DNA from: Bacteroidales bacterium
Lineage (GTDB): Bacteria > Bacteroidota > Bacteroidia > Bacteroidales > UBA10428
Assembly (NCBI GenBank): GCA_016926235.1
Contig: JAFGOZ010000028.1
Location: forward strand, 75,848-139,847
Direction: 5' to 3'
Length of the DNA stretch: 64,000 nucleotides
The translations under genes were made by a program, and so were the position numbers. This document shows positions 9,507 to 18,370 of the stretch, piece after piece; positions within the stretch are counted from its first letter, which is position 1, and each line of letters starts with the position of its first letter. Under the pieces are notes generated by a model. It made no database searches and was not told the origin of the DNA. It saw only the letters and a program-made list of their open reading frames with translations.

Positions 9507-10454
9507 ATGAGGATTGGTCTAGATGTAATGGGTGGTGACTTTGCCCCTGAAGTAACTATTCAGGGTGCAGTTATAGCCACACAGGAACTATCCTCAGATA
9601 TCAGAATCGTTCTGCTTGGAAATCAATACATCATTGAACAGGGATTAAAAAATGCAGGAGCTGATTCTTCAAGGTATGATATTATCCATACCGAGGAAGA
9701 AATTGCTATGGGGGATAACCCATTTAAAGCATTTACACAAAAGCATGACTCAAGTATTGTTAAAGGCTATAAGCTTTTAAAATCAGGCCAGATTGACGGA
9801 TTTACCAGTGCAGGTAACACCGGGGCAATGCTTATTGGAGCTATGCAGGTTGTTAAATCTGTACCTGGAGTAATACGCCCTTGTATTGCAGTATCTATAC
9901 CAAATAAAACTGATATACCTACTATAATGGTTGATGCAGGAATAAATCCTGACTGCCGGCCCGATGTATTGTATCAATATGCAATTCTGGGATCTCTATA
10001 TGCTGAATATATTTATGGAACTGACAAACCAAGGATAGGGCTTCTTAATATCGGTTCAGAAGAAGAAAAGGGAAATCTGTTGGTTAAATCCACGTTTCAG
10101 TCAATGCTGGGCACAACCGATTTTAATTTTGTTGGAAATATTGAAGGGAATGATGTTTTTGATTCTGACAAAGCCCAGGTAATTGTATGTGATGGTTTTG
10201 TCGGGAATGTTGTACTTAAAATGATTGAAGCATTTTATTCCCTGCTGAAAATACAAAATGTTCATAATCCTTTCTTTGATAAGTTTAATCCTGAAATTTA
10301 TGGAGGAATCCCGATACTCGGCATTAATGCTCCAGTAATTATAGGACACGGAAATTCTACACCAATAGCCATAAAAAACATGATATTACAAGTAAAAGAA
10401 GTAATAGATGTGAATTTATGTGATAAAATTAAACAAGCTTTTAACAATGACTAA
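9507..10454 (+). CDS. plsX: Phosphate acyltransferase PlsX
   Basis: The 315-residue enzyme converts acyl-ACP and phosphate into acyl-phosphate, the donor for glycerol-3-phosphate acylation in phospholipid synthesis. The N-terminal DVMGGDFAP signature (residues 5-13), SAGNTGAML (about 101-109), and the C-terminal GHGNS element are visible. The length is typical, though slightly short. The stop overlaps the start of fabH by 8 bp, indicating translational coupling. Confidence 0.97.
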   Translation: MRIGLDVMGGDFAPEVTIQGAVIATQELSSDIRIVLLGNQYIIEQGLKNAGADSSRYDIIHTEEEIAMGDNPFKAFTQKHDSSIVKGYKLLKSGQIDGFTSAGNTGAMLIGAMQVVKSVPGVIRPCIAVSIPNKTDIPTIMVDAGINPDCRPDVLYQYAILGSLYAEYIYGTDKPRIGLLNIGSEEEKGNLLVKSTFQSMLGTTDFNFVGNIEGNDVFDSDKAQVIVCDGFVGNVVLKMIEAFYSLLKIQNVHNPFFDKFNPEIYGGIPILGINAPVIIGHGNSTPIAIKNMILQVKEVIDVNLCDKIKQAFNND

Positions 10455-11445
10455 ACTACATGCTATCATTACAGGCGTTGCAGGATATTTACCTGAATAC
10501 ATTCTGACAAATCAAGAATTAAGTACCATGGTAGATACAACAGATGAATGGATCATGCAACGCATTGGAATTAAGGAACGAAGAATATTAAAAGGAGAAG
10601 GCAGGGGAACTTCTGATATGGCAGCCGAAGCTGTTAAATCCTTACTGAAAAAAACAAATACATCACCTGAGGATGTTGATCTTATCATCTGTTCAACTAT
10701 TACACCTGATATGGCTTTTCCGAATGCCAGTAATCTTATTGCATTTAAGGCCGGATTGATAAATGCTTTCAGTTTTGACCTTGCATCTGCATGTTCAGGA
10801 TTTCTGTTTGGTATGGAAACAGCTGCTAATTTTGTTAAAGCCGGAGGTTATAAAAAGGTAATTCTTGTGGGAGCTGATAAAATGTCTTCTATTGTTGATT
10901 ATACTGACCGAACTACATGTCCGCTTTTTGGTGATGGAGCGGCAGCTGTTATGATCGAACCAACAGAAGAAGACCTGGGGGTTATTGATCATATTTTTGG
11001 GGTTGACGGATCAGGAAAAGATAATTTGCACATGAAAGCAGGTGGCTCTCTTCGTCCGGCTTCACATGAAACAGTAGACAACAGGGAACACTATGTTTAT
11101 CAGGAAGGTCAGGCAGTATTTAAAGTTGCAGTATCAAAAATGGCTGATGTTTCAGTTGAAATAATGAAAAAAAATAAAATCAAACCTGAAGATTTAGCCT
11201 GGCTTGTTCCACATCAGGCAAATATGCGAATTATTGAGGCCACGGCACGCCGAATGGGGATTAAAAAAGAACAGGTGATGATAAATATTCAAAAATACGG
11301 AAATACTACAGCCGCTACTATTCCGTTATGTTTATGGGATTGGGAAAAAGATTTGCGTAAAGGAGATAATATAATACTTGCTGCATTTGGTGGCGGATAT
11401 ACATGGGGGGCCTTGTACCTCAAATGGGCATATGATGGTAAGTAA
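10447..11445 (+). CDS. fabH: Beta-ketoacyl-ACP synthase III
   Basis: The 332-residue enzyme condenses acetyl-CoA with malonyl-ACP to start fatty acid synthesis. The catalytic triad is visible: Cys116 in ASACSGF, His256 in VPHQANMRI and Asn286 in [10 protein letters not shown] chose ATG 10447 ([17 protein letters not shown]) because FabH proteins start at this strand; the upstream in-frame ATG at 10420 lies inside plsX. It is the last gene of the yceD-rpmF-plsX-fabH operon. Confidence 0.97.
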   Translation: MTKLHAIITGVAGYLPEYILTNQELSTMVDTTDEWIMQRIGIKERRILKGEGRGTSDMAAEAVKSLLKKTNTSPEDVDLIICSTITPDMAFPNASNLIAFKAGLINAFSFDLASACSGFLFGMETAANFVKAGGYKKVILVGADKMSSIVDYTDRTTCPLFGDGAAAVMIEPTEEDLGVIDHIFGVDGSGKDNLHMKAGGSLRPASHETVDNREHYVYQEGQAVFKVAVSKMADVSVEIMKKNKIKPEDLAWLVPHQANMRIIEATARRMGIKKEQVMINIQKYGNTTAATIPLCLWDWEKDLRKGDNIILAAFGGGYTWGALYLKWAYDGK

Positions 11446-11481
11446 TTTTATTTTTTATCACCTATTAATAACCTGAATTGT

Positions 11482-11489
11482 TATCTTTG
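11482..11489 (+). promoter_or_regulatory. -7 promoter element TATCTTTG for the bactofilin-atp operon
   Basis: TATCTTTG is a strong match to the TAnnTTTG -7 consensus. No good TTTG lies at the -33 distance. Transcription would start around 11495, just before the bactofilin ATG at 11515. Confidence 0.6.
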
Positions 11490-11514
11490 TTGCGTATTGA
11501 AAAAAAATTTAGAC

Positions 11515-11919
11515 ATGGCAAAACCATATGAGACTGAAAATAAAATGAATATCGCCAACCAGATATTAGCCGGAACAGCTATAAAAGGAGATATTATTTC
11601 TGACGGAGATATTAGGATTGATGGTTCATTAACCGGAAATCTTACTACCAAAGGAAAAGTAGTAATTGGCGAATCGGGTAGTATTAAAGGAGAAATAAAC
11701 TGCAAAAATTCAGTAGTTGAAGGAAAAGTAGATGGCAAATTTTTTGTTGCCGAATTGCTTTCACTAAAATCAACCTCTCAAATTACTGGCGATATAAAAA
11801 CATCACGTCTGGCTATTGAGCCAGGTGCAAAATTTACCGGCAATTGCAATATGAGTAATAATCCAGCTGTAAATGCCCAAGTCACAACTAAATCAAAAGA
11901 AGACGAAGGAAAGTCTTAA
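11515..11919 (+). CDS. Bactofilin (polymer-forming cytoskeletal protein)
   Basis: The 134-residue protein is a bactofilin: a central right-handed beta-helix built of short repeats (GDIISDGDIRIDGSLTGN, KGEINCKNSVVEGKVDG) flanked by polar tails. Bactofilins polymerise without nucleotide and organise membrane-proximal scaffolds. I choose ATG 11515 over TTG 11497, because the latter lies at the predicted transcription start. Its 3' end overlaps atpZ by 47 bp, so it leads the ATP synthase operon. A link with ATP synthase localisation is a guess from position only. Confidence 0.92.
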   Translation: MAKPYETENKMNIANQILAGTAIKGDIISDGDIRIDGSLTGNLTTKGKVVIGESGSIKGEINCKNSVVEGKVDGKFFVAELLSLKSTSQITGDIKTSRLAIEPGAKFTGNCNMSNNPAVNAQVTTKSKEDEGKS

Positions 11920-12106
11920 TAGTTTTGCCAAATACTCCACTCTGGCTTTTCAGATGATAGCCATTATACTTTTTGGAGTCATTGGAGGAATAAAACTTGA
12001 CAAGTATACAACCATGGAATTTCCTTTGTTTACCGTGCTTTTTACTGTTATTTCTGTAATTTTATCGATCTATTTTGCAATTAAGGATTTCATTAAAATG
12101 AAATAG
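11873..12106 (+). CDS. atpZ: AtpZ/AtpI family protein
   Basis: The 77-residue protein has two transmembrane helices with the AtpZ pattern: an amphipathic start (SFAKYSTLAFQM), a glycine-rich first helix (ILFGVIGGIKLDKY) and a second helix ending IYFAIKDFIK. AtpZ/AtpI proteins assist Fo ring assembly or Mg2+ supply to ATP synthase. The ATG at 11873 lies inside bactofilin in another frame; no later ATG exists before the first helix, so the overlap is probably real. Confidence 0.82.
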   Translation: MPKSQLNQKKTKESLNSFAKYSTLAFQMIAIILFGVIGGIKLDKYTTMEFPLFTVLFTVISVILSIYFAIKDFIKMK

Positions 12107-12109
12107 ATT

Positions 12110-12505
12110 ATGCCAGCATCCCTGAAACGATATTTAATAAAGGCTGCTATAGTAACTGCATCTACTTACATCACAGGGTTTTTCTTTTATATATCGTCCT
12201 TAAAAAAATTCTATCTGCCCATCTTTATCTATCTCCCTGCTTTTTTTATGATTATCAATTCCCTTGTTTTTCTTTTTATCTTAAAAGCAGCTCAAAAAAA
12301 TCCGTATAAATTTAATAGCTATTTCATGCTTACTTCTGCACTGAAATTGTTTATTTATTTTGCATTTATAATTATTTATTTTTTTGCTGTAAGAACCAAA
12401 ATCCTTGAATTTGCTGTGGTGTTTTTCTCTCTGTATCTGGTTTTTACATTTTTTGAGACAAGGGAGATTCTTGGTACTTTAAAAAAAGAAAAAAATAATA
12501 CCTAG
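12110..12505 (+). CDS. Unknown four-TM protein in the atp operon
   Basis: The 131-residue protein has about four hydrophobic helices (near residues 10-30, 35-60, 70-95 and 97-118) and a basic C-terminal tail. It starts 4 bp after atpZ and precedes atpB, the place where atpI/uncI is found in other bacteria. Sequence identity with AtpI is not evident by eye; the size and topology are compatible. It may be a lineage-specific AtpI counterpart. Confidence 0.75.
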   Translation: MPASLKRYLIKAAIVTASTYITGFFFYISSLKKFYLPIFIYLPAFFMIINSLVFLFILKAAQKNPYKFNSYFMLTSALKLFIYFAFIIIYFFAVRTKILEFAVVFFSLYLVFTFFETREILGTLKKEKNNT

Positions 12506-12554
12506 AAACAATACTTTTTATTAAATTTATAGTTTAAACGATGGAAGAATTGCA

Positions 12555-13691
12555 GTGAAAGAAAGAGTGTACATCGGGTTGATAATGGCAGGTTTGTTTT
12601 GCTTGCCGTTACTGTCTTACAGCCAGTCACATGAAGAAAATTCTACTACTACTGAAACCCTTGAACCGGGTAATCATGAAGAAGATCATGCAACTAATGA
12701 GGGAGAGCAACGTAATGAGGGGTTTAATGCGGGGACCTTTATTTTTGATCATATTGCTGATGGTTATGAATGGCATCTAATTACGTATAAAGATAATCAC
12801 ATAAGTATTCCTCTTCCAGTTATTGTTTTTAGCAAGACAAAAGGATTACATGTTTTCATGTTTAATAAATTGCATCACGGGCACCATGATTTTAATGGAT
12901 TCCGTTTTCAATTGGAAGGCGATTATCGCCACAAAGTGGTAGAAATTATGGAAGACGGATCAGTTCAGCGACCCATGTTGGACCTTTCCATCACAAAAGA
13001 TGTATTTGCCATTTTTATAAGTATTGCATTGATGTTATGGATATTTTTATCTGCAGGAAAGATGTATAAAAAAAGTAGTATTGCTCCACCAAAAGGTGTT
13101 CAGTCATTTATTGAGCCTATTATTGTTTTTATTCGTGACGATGTTGCCAAACCGGCAATTGGAGAAAAAGACTATGAAAGGTATATGCCTTATCTGCTTA
13201 CATTATTCTTTTTTATCCTTATCAATAACTTATTAGGCCTTATTCCTGTAATTGGAGGAGCAAATGTGACCGGTAATATTGCTGTTACTGCTGTATTAGC
13301 AGTATTTACATTCATGTTTACTACCCTTACGGGGAACCAGAACTACTGGAAAGAAATATTTAATGCCCCTGGAGTTCCTGCATGGCTAAAAGTTCCGGTA
13401 CCTTTAATGCCAATAATTGAAATAGTGGGAATGTTCACCAAACCATTTGTCTTAATGATTCGTTTGTTTGCAAATATTACCGCGGGTCATATTGTTGCAC
13501 TTGGTTTTTACAGTCTTATATTCATTTTTGGCAATATGAAACCTGTAGTCGGATATGGAGCTTCCATATTTACTATAATATTTACAGTATTTATGTCATT
13601 TCTTGAATTACTTGTGGCATTTATCCAGGCATATGTGTTTACCTTGTTATCTTCGCTTTACTTTGGCATGGCCAGGGCGGAGCATCATTAA
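12555..13691 (+). CDS. atpB: ATP synthase Fo subunit a
   Basis: The 378-residue protein forms the ion half-channels of Fo. It begins with a GTG codon. A signal-like hydrophobic segment (6-23) is followed by a His/Glu-rich periplasmic stretch of about 125 residues, an extension common in Bacteroidota. The conserved core follows, with the essential Arg303 in LMIRLFANITAGH. Additional helices run to a His-containing tail. It is followed after 28 bp by atpE. The long acidic N-terminus is the only departure from the textbook length of about 270. Confidence 0.96.
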   Translation: MKERVYIGLIMAGLFCLPLLSYSQSHEENSTTTETLEPGNHEEDHATNEGEQRNEGFNAGTFIFDHIADGYEWHLITYKDNHISIPLPVIVFSKTKGLHVFMFNKLHHGHHDFNGFRFQLEGDYRHKVVEIMEDGSVQRPMLDLSITKDVFAIFISIALMLWIFLSAGKMYKKSSIAPPKGVQSFIEPIIVFIRDDVAKPAIGEKDYERYMPYLLTLFFFILINNLLGLIPVIGGANVTGNIAVTAVLAVFTFMFTTLTGNQNYWKEIFNAPGVPAWLKVPVPLMPIIEIVGMFTKPFVLMIRLFANITAGHIVALGFYSLIFIFGNMKPVVGYGASIFTIIFTVFMSFLELLVAFIQAYVFTLLSSLYFGMARAEHH

Positions 13692-13719
13692 TAAATATTA
13701 ATTTTTAATTTTCACTTTT

Positions 13720-13971
13720 ATGTTTACATCATTATTTGTAGTATTAGCAGCAAGTCCACTCAGTATTTTTGGAGCTGCCCTCGGAGCAGGAATTACAGCT
13801 TTAGCAGCTGCTATAGGTATTGGACGTATCGGAGCAACTGCAATGGAAGCTATTGCTCGTCAACCGGAAGCTGCCGGTGATATTCGTTCAAATATGATCG
13901 TGGCAGCGGCACTTATTGAAGGGGTAGCTTTTTTTGCAGTGGTAGTTTGTCTGCTTATCCTGTTTGTATAA
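13720..13971 (+). CDS. atpE: ATP synthase Fo subunit c
   Basis: The 83-residue hairpin protein forms the rotor ring. Features include the GxGxG helix (AAIGIGRIGATA), the RQPEA polar loop (48-52) and ion-binding Glu67 in ALIEGVAFF. The Gln, Ser and Thr residues that define Na+-binding rings are absent (Ile aligns with the Gln, Gly follows the Glu), so the ring is probably proton-coupled. It is followed by a perfect hairpin before atpF. Confidence 0.97.
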   Translation: MFTSLFVVLAASPLSIFGAALGAGITALAAAIGIGRIGATAMEAIARQPEAAGDIRSNMIVAAALIEGVAFFAVVVCLLILFV

Positions 13972-13976
13972 AATTT

Positions 13977-14011
13977 ACTATGTAGTGCAGCGGTTGGCTG
14001 CACTACATAGT
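13977..14011 (+). promoter_or_regulatory. Perfect 15-bp hairpin between atpE and atpF
   Basis: Arms ACTATGTAGTGCAGC (13977-13991) and its exact complement (13997-14011) enclose the loop GGTTG. It begins 5 bp after the atpE stop and ends 16 bp before atpF. No T-run follows, so it is more likely an RNA processing or stability element, or a partial attenuator, than a full terminator. Subunit c is needed in large excess over subunits b and delta. Confidence 0.85.
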
Positions 14012-14027
14012 TTAAAAACATTAAACC

Positions 14028-14522
14028 ATGGAACTTATTAAACCGGAAGTTGGATTATTGTTTTGGATGGTTTTATCCTTTTCAATCGTATTCTTTATCC
14101 TGAAAAAGGCTGCCTGGAAGCCTGTGTTAACAGCACTTAAAGACAGGGAGAGTACAATTGAAAATGCACTTAGTGCCGCAGATAAGGCCAAAAAGGAAAT
14201 GGAACAATTACAGGCTGATAATCAACGCATAATTGATAAAGCACGCAAAGAAAGAGATCAGCTGATAAAAGAAGCCAGAGAAGCAAAGGATAAAATGATG
14301 GAGGAAGCAAGGACGAGAGCAATGGAAGAAGCAAATAAACTTATTGCCACTGCGCGGCAGAATATTCAACAAGAAAAGGAAGCAGCTATTGAACAGATTA
14401 AAGTTCAGGTTGCTAATTTATCTGTTGAAATAGCTGAAAAAATACTTGAAAAAGAACTTTCATCAAAAGTTTTACAGGATAAGTTAATAGAAGATTACAT
14501 GAAAGATTTACGAATTAACTAG
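14028..14522 (+). CDS. atpF: ATP synthase Fo subunit b
   Basis: The 164-residue protein is the peripheral stalk. An N-terminal membrane helix (PEVGLLFWMVLSFSIVFFIL) is followed by a long charged coiled coil rich in Glu, Lys and Ala, the standard AtpF design. It lies 6 bp before atpH. Confidence 0.96.
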   Translation: MELIKPEVGLLFWMVLSFSIVFFILKKAAWKPVLTALKDRESTIENALSAADKAKKEMEQLQADNQRIIDKARKERDQLIKEAREAKDKMMEEARTRAMEEANKLIATARQNIQQEKEAAIEQIKVQVANLSVEIAEKILEKELSSKVLQDKLIEDYMKDLRIN

Positions 14523-14528
14523 AGGCTG

Positions 14529-15071
14529 ATGGATATTAGCAGCATTGGGATAAGATATGCAAAATCGTTGTTTTTGTTGGCCAAAGAGCAGCAAAAACTG
14601 GATGAAGTAAATAAGGATTTAAAATTTATTTATAATTCTTTCAGGGAAACCAAAGAGATTGGACTTTTTCTTGACAGTCCTGTGGTGAAAGAATCTCAAA
14701 AATTGAAGATTATTAAGGGATTGTTTAAAGATAGAATTGGTGAATTAGCTATTAATATTTTAGTATTAGCCATACGCAATAAACGTGAAATGTATATTGA
14801 AAGTATATGTCGCAATTATTTTGATTTTTATAAAACCTCAAAAGGAATTAAGACAGTAGTGATTACTTCAGCTATTCCTATTGAAAGTAAAACAAAGCAA
14901 AAGATGATTGATATTCTTAAGGATCAGCTTAAGGCGGAAATTGATTTTACTGAAAGGGTGAATGAAAAAATATTGGGTGGTTTTATTTTACAAATAGATG
15001 GCAAACAATATGATACAAGTATATCGCATAAATTGACAAGATTAAAACGGGAATTAGTAAAACGAAAATAA
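14529..15071 (+). CDS. atpH: ATP synthase F1 subunit delta
   Basis: The 180-residue protein links the peripheral stalk to F1. It has the N-terminal six-helix domain starting IGIRYAKSLFLLAKEQ and the C-terminal signature region LGGFILQIDGKQYDTSI. It is spaced 9 bp from atpA. Confidence 0.96.
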   Translation: MDISSIGIRYAKSLFLLAKEQQKLDEVNKDLKFIYNSFRETKEIGLFLDSPVVKESQKLKIIKGLFKDRIGELAINILVLAIRNKREMYIESICRNYFDFYKTSKGIKTVVITSAIPIESKTKQKMIDILKDQLKAEIDFTERVNEKILGGFILQIDGKQYDTSISHKLTRLKRELVKRK

Positions 15072-15080
15072 TAGCATACT

Positions 15081-16661
15081 ATGGCAGGAATTAAACCGGC
15101 AGAAGTATCTGCAATCCTCAAGCATCAACTTGAAGGGTTTAAAACTGAAACTGAACTCGAAGAAGTTGGCACGGTGCTACAGGTAGGAGATGGTATTGCA
15201 CGTATTTATGGATTATCCAATGTGCAGGCAAATGAATTAATTGAGTTTGAAAACGACATTCAGGGTATTGTCCTCAATCTGGAAGAAGATAATGTGGGAG
15301 CTGTATTGCTTGGTTCTTCAGAGAAAATTAGCGAAGGCGATACAGTGAAAAGAACAAAAAGGATCGCCTCAATTTATGTTGGCGAAGGTCTTTTAGGGAG
15401 AATTGTTAATACACTTGGACAACCATTAGATGGCAAAGGACCTATACTAGGAGAAACCCACGAAATGCCATTGGAAAGGAAGGCCCCTGGAGTGATTTTT
15501 CGTCAGCCGGTTAATGAAGCTCTGCAAACAGGGATTAAGGCAATTGACTCCATGATTCCTATTGGGAGGGGACAACGTGAGCTTATTATTGGTGACCGCC
15601 AAACCGGGAAAACGGCTATTGCATTAGATACTATATTGAATCAGAAAGAATTTTATGATAAAAAAACACCTGTATATTGTGTTTATGTTGCTATAGGTCA
15701 GAAAGGATCAACCGTTGCCAATGTGGCAAAGATCCTTGAGGAAAAAGGAGCTATGGAATATACAGTAATTGTATCGGCTACTGCCTCTGATCCGGCTGCA
15801 TTACAGTTTTACGCGCCATTTGCCGGAGCATCTATTGGAGAATATTTTAGAGATACAGGCAGACCTGCACTAATTATTTATGATGATTTATCAAAACAGG
15901 CTGTTTCATACAGGGAAGTATCACTTCTTTTAAGACGGCCACCTGGTCGGGAAGCTTATCCTGGCGATATTTTTTACCTACACTCACGTTTGCTGGAAAG
16001 AGCAGCAAAAATAATCGAGAGTGATGAAATAGCGAAACAAATGAATGATTTGCCAGAATCAATAAAGCATTTAGTAAAAGGAGGCGGGTCTTTAACAGCA
16101 TTACCTATAATTGAAACACAGGCAGGGGACGTTTCTGCCTATATTCCTACTAATGTAATCTCAATTACCGATGGTCAGATATTTCTTGAATCTGGTTTGT
16201 TTAACTCGGGTGTAAGGCCTGCTATTAATGCGGGGATATCTGTTTCGCGCGTGGGAGGTAAGGCACAGGTTAAAGCGATGAGGCAGGTAGCAGGAACATT
16301 GCGCACAGACCAGGCTCAGTATCGTGAACTTGAAGCATTTTCAAAATTTGGTTCCGATTTGGATTCAGCTACTCTCGCGGTTTTAGATAAAGGAGCAAAA
16401 AACGTTGAGGTCCTGAAACAAAGACAATATTCGCCTATGCCTGTTGAAAAACAAATTGCCATAATTTTCTGTGGAACAAGGGGATTGCTTAAAAAAGTTC
16501 CTGTTGACAAAGTGAAAGAGTTTGAAGATGAATATTTAAATTTCCTGGAAACCCAACATTCGGAGTTGCTAAAGAGCCTTACTACTGTGAAAATGACGGA
16601 AGATATGGAAAAAACGCTTGAAAAAGTTGCGGATGAATTAACTTCAAAGTATTCAGTTTAA
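15081..16661 (+). CDS. atpA: ATP synthase F1 subunit alpha
   Basis: The 526-residue protein is the non-catalytic nucleotide-binding subunit. The Walker A motif is GDRQTGKT (171-178), the Walker B region is [11 protein letters not shown], and the arginine finger lies in [10 protein letters not shown]. An N-terminal beta-barrel and C-terminal helical domain are present. The length is typical. Confidence 0.98.
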   Translation: MAGIKPAEVSAILKHQLEGFKTETELEEVGTVLQVGDGIARIYGLSNVQANELIEFENDIQGIVLNLEEDNVGAVLLGSSEKISEGDTVKRTKRIASIYVGEGLLGRIVNTLGQPLDGKGPILGETHEMPLERKAPGVIFRQPVNEALQTGIKAIDSMIPIGRGQRELIIGDRQTGKTAIALDTILNQKEFYDKKTPVYCVYVAIGQKGSTVANVAKILEEKGAMEYTVIVSATASDPAALQFYAPFAGASIGEYFRDTGRPALIIYDDLSKQAVSYREVSLLLRRPPGREAYPGDIFYLHSRLLERAAKIIESDEIAKQMNDLPESIKHLVKGGGSLTALPIIETQAGDVSAYIPTNVISITDGQIFLESGLFNSGVRPAINAGISVSRVGGKAQVKAMRQVAGTLRTDQAQYRELEAFSKFGSDLDSATLAVLDKGAKNVEVLKQRQYSPMPVEKQIAIIFCGTRGLLKKVPVDKVKEFEDEYLNFLETQHSELLKSLTTVKMTEDMEKTLEKVADELTSKYSV

Positions 16662-16667
16662 TATTTT

Positions 16668-17558
16668 ATGGCAAGCCTGAAAGAAATACGGACACGGATT
16701 GCTTCTGTCAGTTCTACGCGGCAGATTACCAGTGCAATGAAAATGGTCGCAGCAGCCAAACTTAAAAAGGCTCAGGATGCTATTATTCAGATACGCCCTT
16801 ATGCAGATAAGTTGCACGAGATACTTGTAAATATAAGTGATAGCATCAGAAGTACAGAGGAGGAAAATCCATATATTCAACAAAGGGAAATAAATAAAGT
16901 ACTGTTGGTTATTGTTTCAAGCAATAGGGGGCTTTGCGGCGCATTTAATCAAAACATTATTAAGAGAGCCATTCAGGTTGCAACTGAAGATTATGCTATG
17001 CAGTTTGAAAATGGTAATGTTGATTTTTATTGCATTGGGAAGAAGGCTCATGATGGTCTAAAATCAAGGAAGTTCAAAGTGATTGATTATGATTATAAAG
17101 TTTTTGATAATTTATGCTTTGAGTGCGTAAGTCCATTAGCGGATGAGATCATGTTTCGCTTTGTTGAGAAAAAATATGATAAGATTGAGATTATTTATAA
17201 TCAATTTAAAAATCCATCCGTTCAGATCTTAAGTAATGAACAGTTTCTCCCCATTACTATTGATTATGAGCAAATGGAAAAGGAAGGCAGCTCTTTCCAT
17301 GATTTTATTTTTGAACCAAGCAAAGAATACATAGTAAAAGAAATCTTGCCCAGGTCGCTTAAGGTTGAATTTTACAAAACGCTTATTGATTCCTATGCAT
17401 CAGAGTTTGGGGCACGTATGACCGCTATGCATCAGGCGACAGATAATGCGGATGAATTAATAAAAGAGCTTAGATTACATTATAATAAAGCACGTCAAAC
17501 AGCTATTACCAAAGAGATAACTGAAATTGTAGGTGGTGCAGAAGCTTTGAGTAAATAG
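16668..17558 (+). CDS. atpG: ATP synthase F1 subunit gamma
   Basis: The 296-residue protein is the central shaft. The N-terminal coiled-coil (SLKEIRTRIASVSSTRQITS, then MKMVAAAKLKKAQ), the SSNRGLCGAFN region and the C-terminal helix (ARMTAMHQATDNADELI) are clear. It is the last atp gene here: atpD (beta) and atpC (epsilon) are absent from the operon and must lie elsewhere in the genome. Confidence 0.97.
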   Translation: MASLKEIRTRIASVSSTRQITSAMKMVAAAKLKKAQDAIIQIRPYADKLHEILVNISDSIRSTEEENPYIQQREINKVLLVIVSSNRGLCGAFNQNIIKRAIQVATEDYAMQFENGNVDFYCIGKKAHDGLKSRKFKVIDYDYKVFDNLCFECVSPLADEIMFRFVEKKYDKIEIIYNQFKNPSVQILSNEQFLPITIDYEQMEKEGSSFHDFIFEPSKEYIVKEILPRSLKVEFYKTLIDSYASEFGARMTAMHQATDNADELIKELRLHYNKARQTAITKEITEIVGGAEALSK

Positions 17559-17579
17559 TTGCCATTAATAATTTTATTC

Positions 17580-18239
17580 ATGAGACGATTTTTATTTCAA
17601 TTAATTGGATTAATAATTTGTATTTCTTCATATGCCCAGATAAAAGTGGCTTGTGTGGGAAATAGTATCACATACGGATATGGAATTGAGGGTCGCGATT
17701 CTCTGGCGTATCCGGGTCAACTAGCCAGTATACTTGGGGATGGCTGGGAGGTGAAAAATTTTGGTAATAGCGGGGCCACGCTATTAAAAAAAGGCAATAA
17801 GCCTTATTGGAATCTACCGGAATTTATAATGGTACAGGATTATAATCCGGATGTGATTATAATAAAACTGGGCACTAATGATTCAAAACCATGTAACTGG
17901 GACAAATATGGTGATGAATTTGTAAGCGATTACAAGGAAATGATTCACATATTTCAGAACATGGATTCACATCCAATAGTATATGTTGCTATTCCTATTA
18001 TGGTTGTGAAAGATACCTGGACTATTAGAAAAAAAGTGGTTGAAGAGGATATATCTGCATTGATAAAAAATATTGCAGGGGAGGGAAAACTTCCCATCAT
18101 TGATTTTTACTCAGCATTAAAGGATTATCCTGAATTAATACCGGACAATGTTCACCCGAATGCTGCAGGATCTGAAATTATGGCAAGGACTGCCGCAAAG
18201 GTTCTTTTAAAGGATAAAGAAAAGATACAAACACGCTAA
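17580..18239 (+). CDS. Secreted SGNH/GDSL hydrolase
   Basis: The 219-residue protein has a signal peptide (1-19, ending SSYAQ). The SGNH blocks are visible: nucleophile Ser29 in VGNSIT, the Gly block in NFGNSGAT, Asn100 in LGTND, and the Asp189-His192 pair in PDNVHPN. Family members are esterases or acetylesterases acting on carbohydrate or lipid esters; the substrate here is unknown. I chose ATG 17580 because the signal peptide starts there; an earlier TTG at 17559 abuts the atpG stop. It may be read through from the atp operon. Confidence 0.9.
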   Translation: MRRFLFQLIGLIICISSYAQIKVACVGNSITYGYGIEGRDSLAYPGQLASILGDGWEVKNFGNSGATLLKKGNKPYWNLPEFIMVQDYNPDVIIIKLGTNDSKPCNWDKYGDEFVSDYKEMIHIFQNMDSHPIVYVAIPIMVVKDTWTIRKKVVEEDISALIKNIAGEGKLPIIDFYSALKDYPELIPDNVHPNAAGSEIMARTAAKVLLKDKEKIQTR

Positions 18240-18370
18240 ATCCTTCGTTTTTACATATATTTAGATTGCATTTCCCGACTAATGTCCTGTTGTTAGTTTT
18301 TTTTGTTTTTATACATTAAAATATCATTTACTTTTAAATAAAATTTAGTTCGGCATTTCGTTTTTATTAA

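Noticed and set aside
13720..13971. Na+-coupled c-ring
   Set aside because: The Gln and Ser/Thr ligands of Na+-type rings are absent around Glu67, so proton coupling is the better reading, despite the likely Na+ pumping of the pyrophosphatase nearby.
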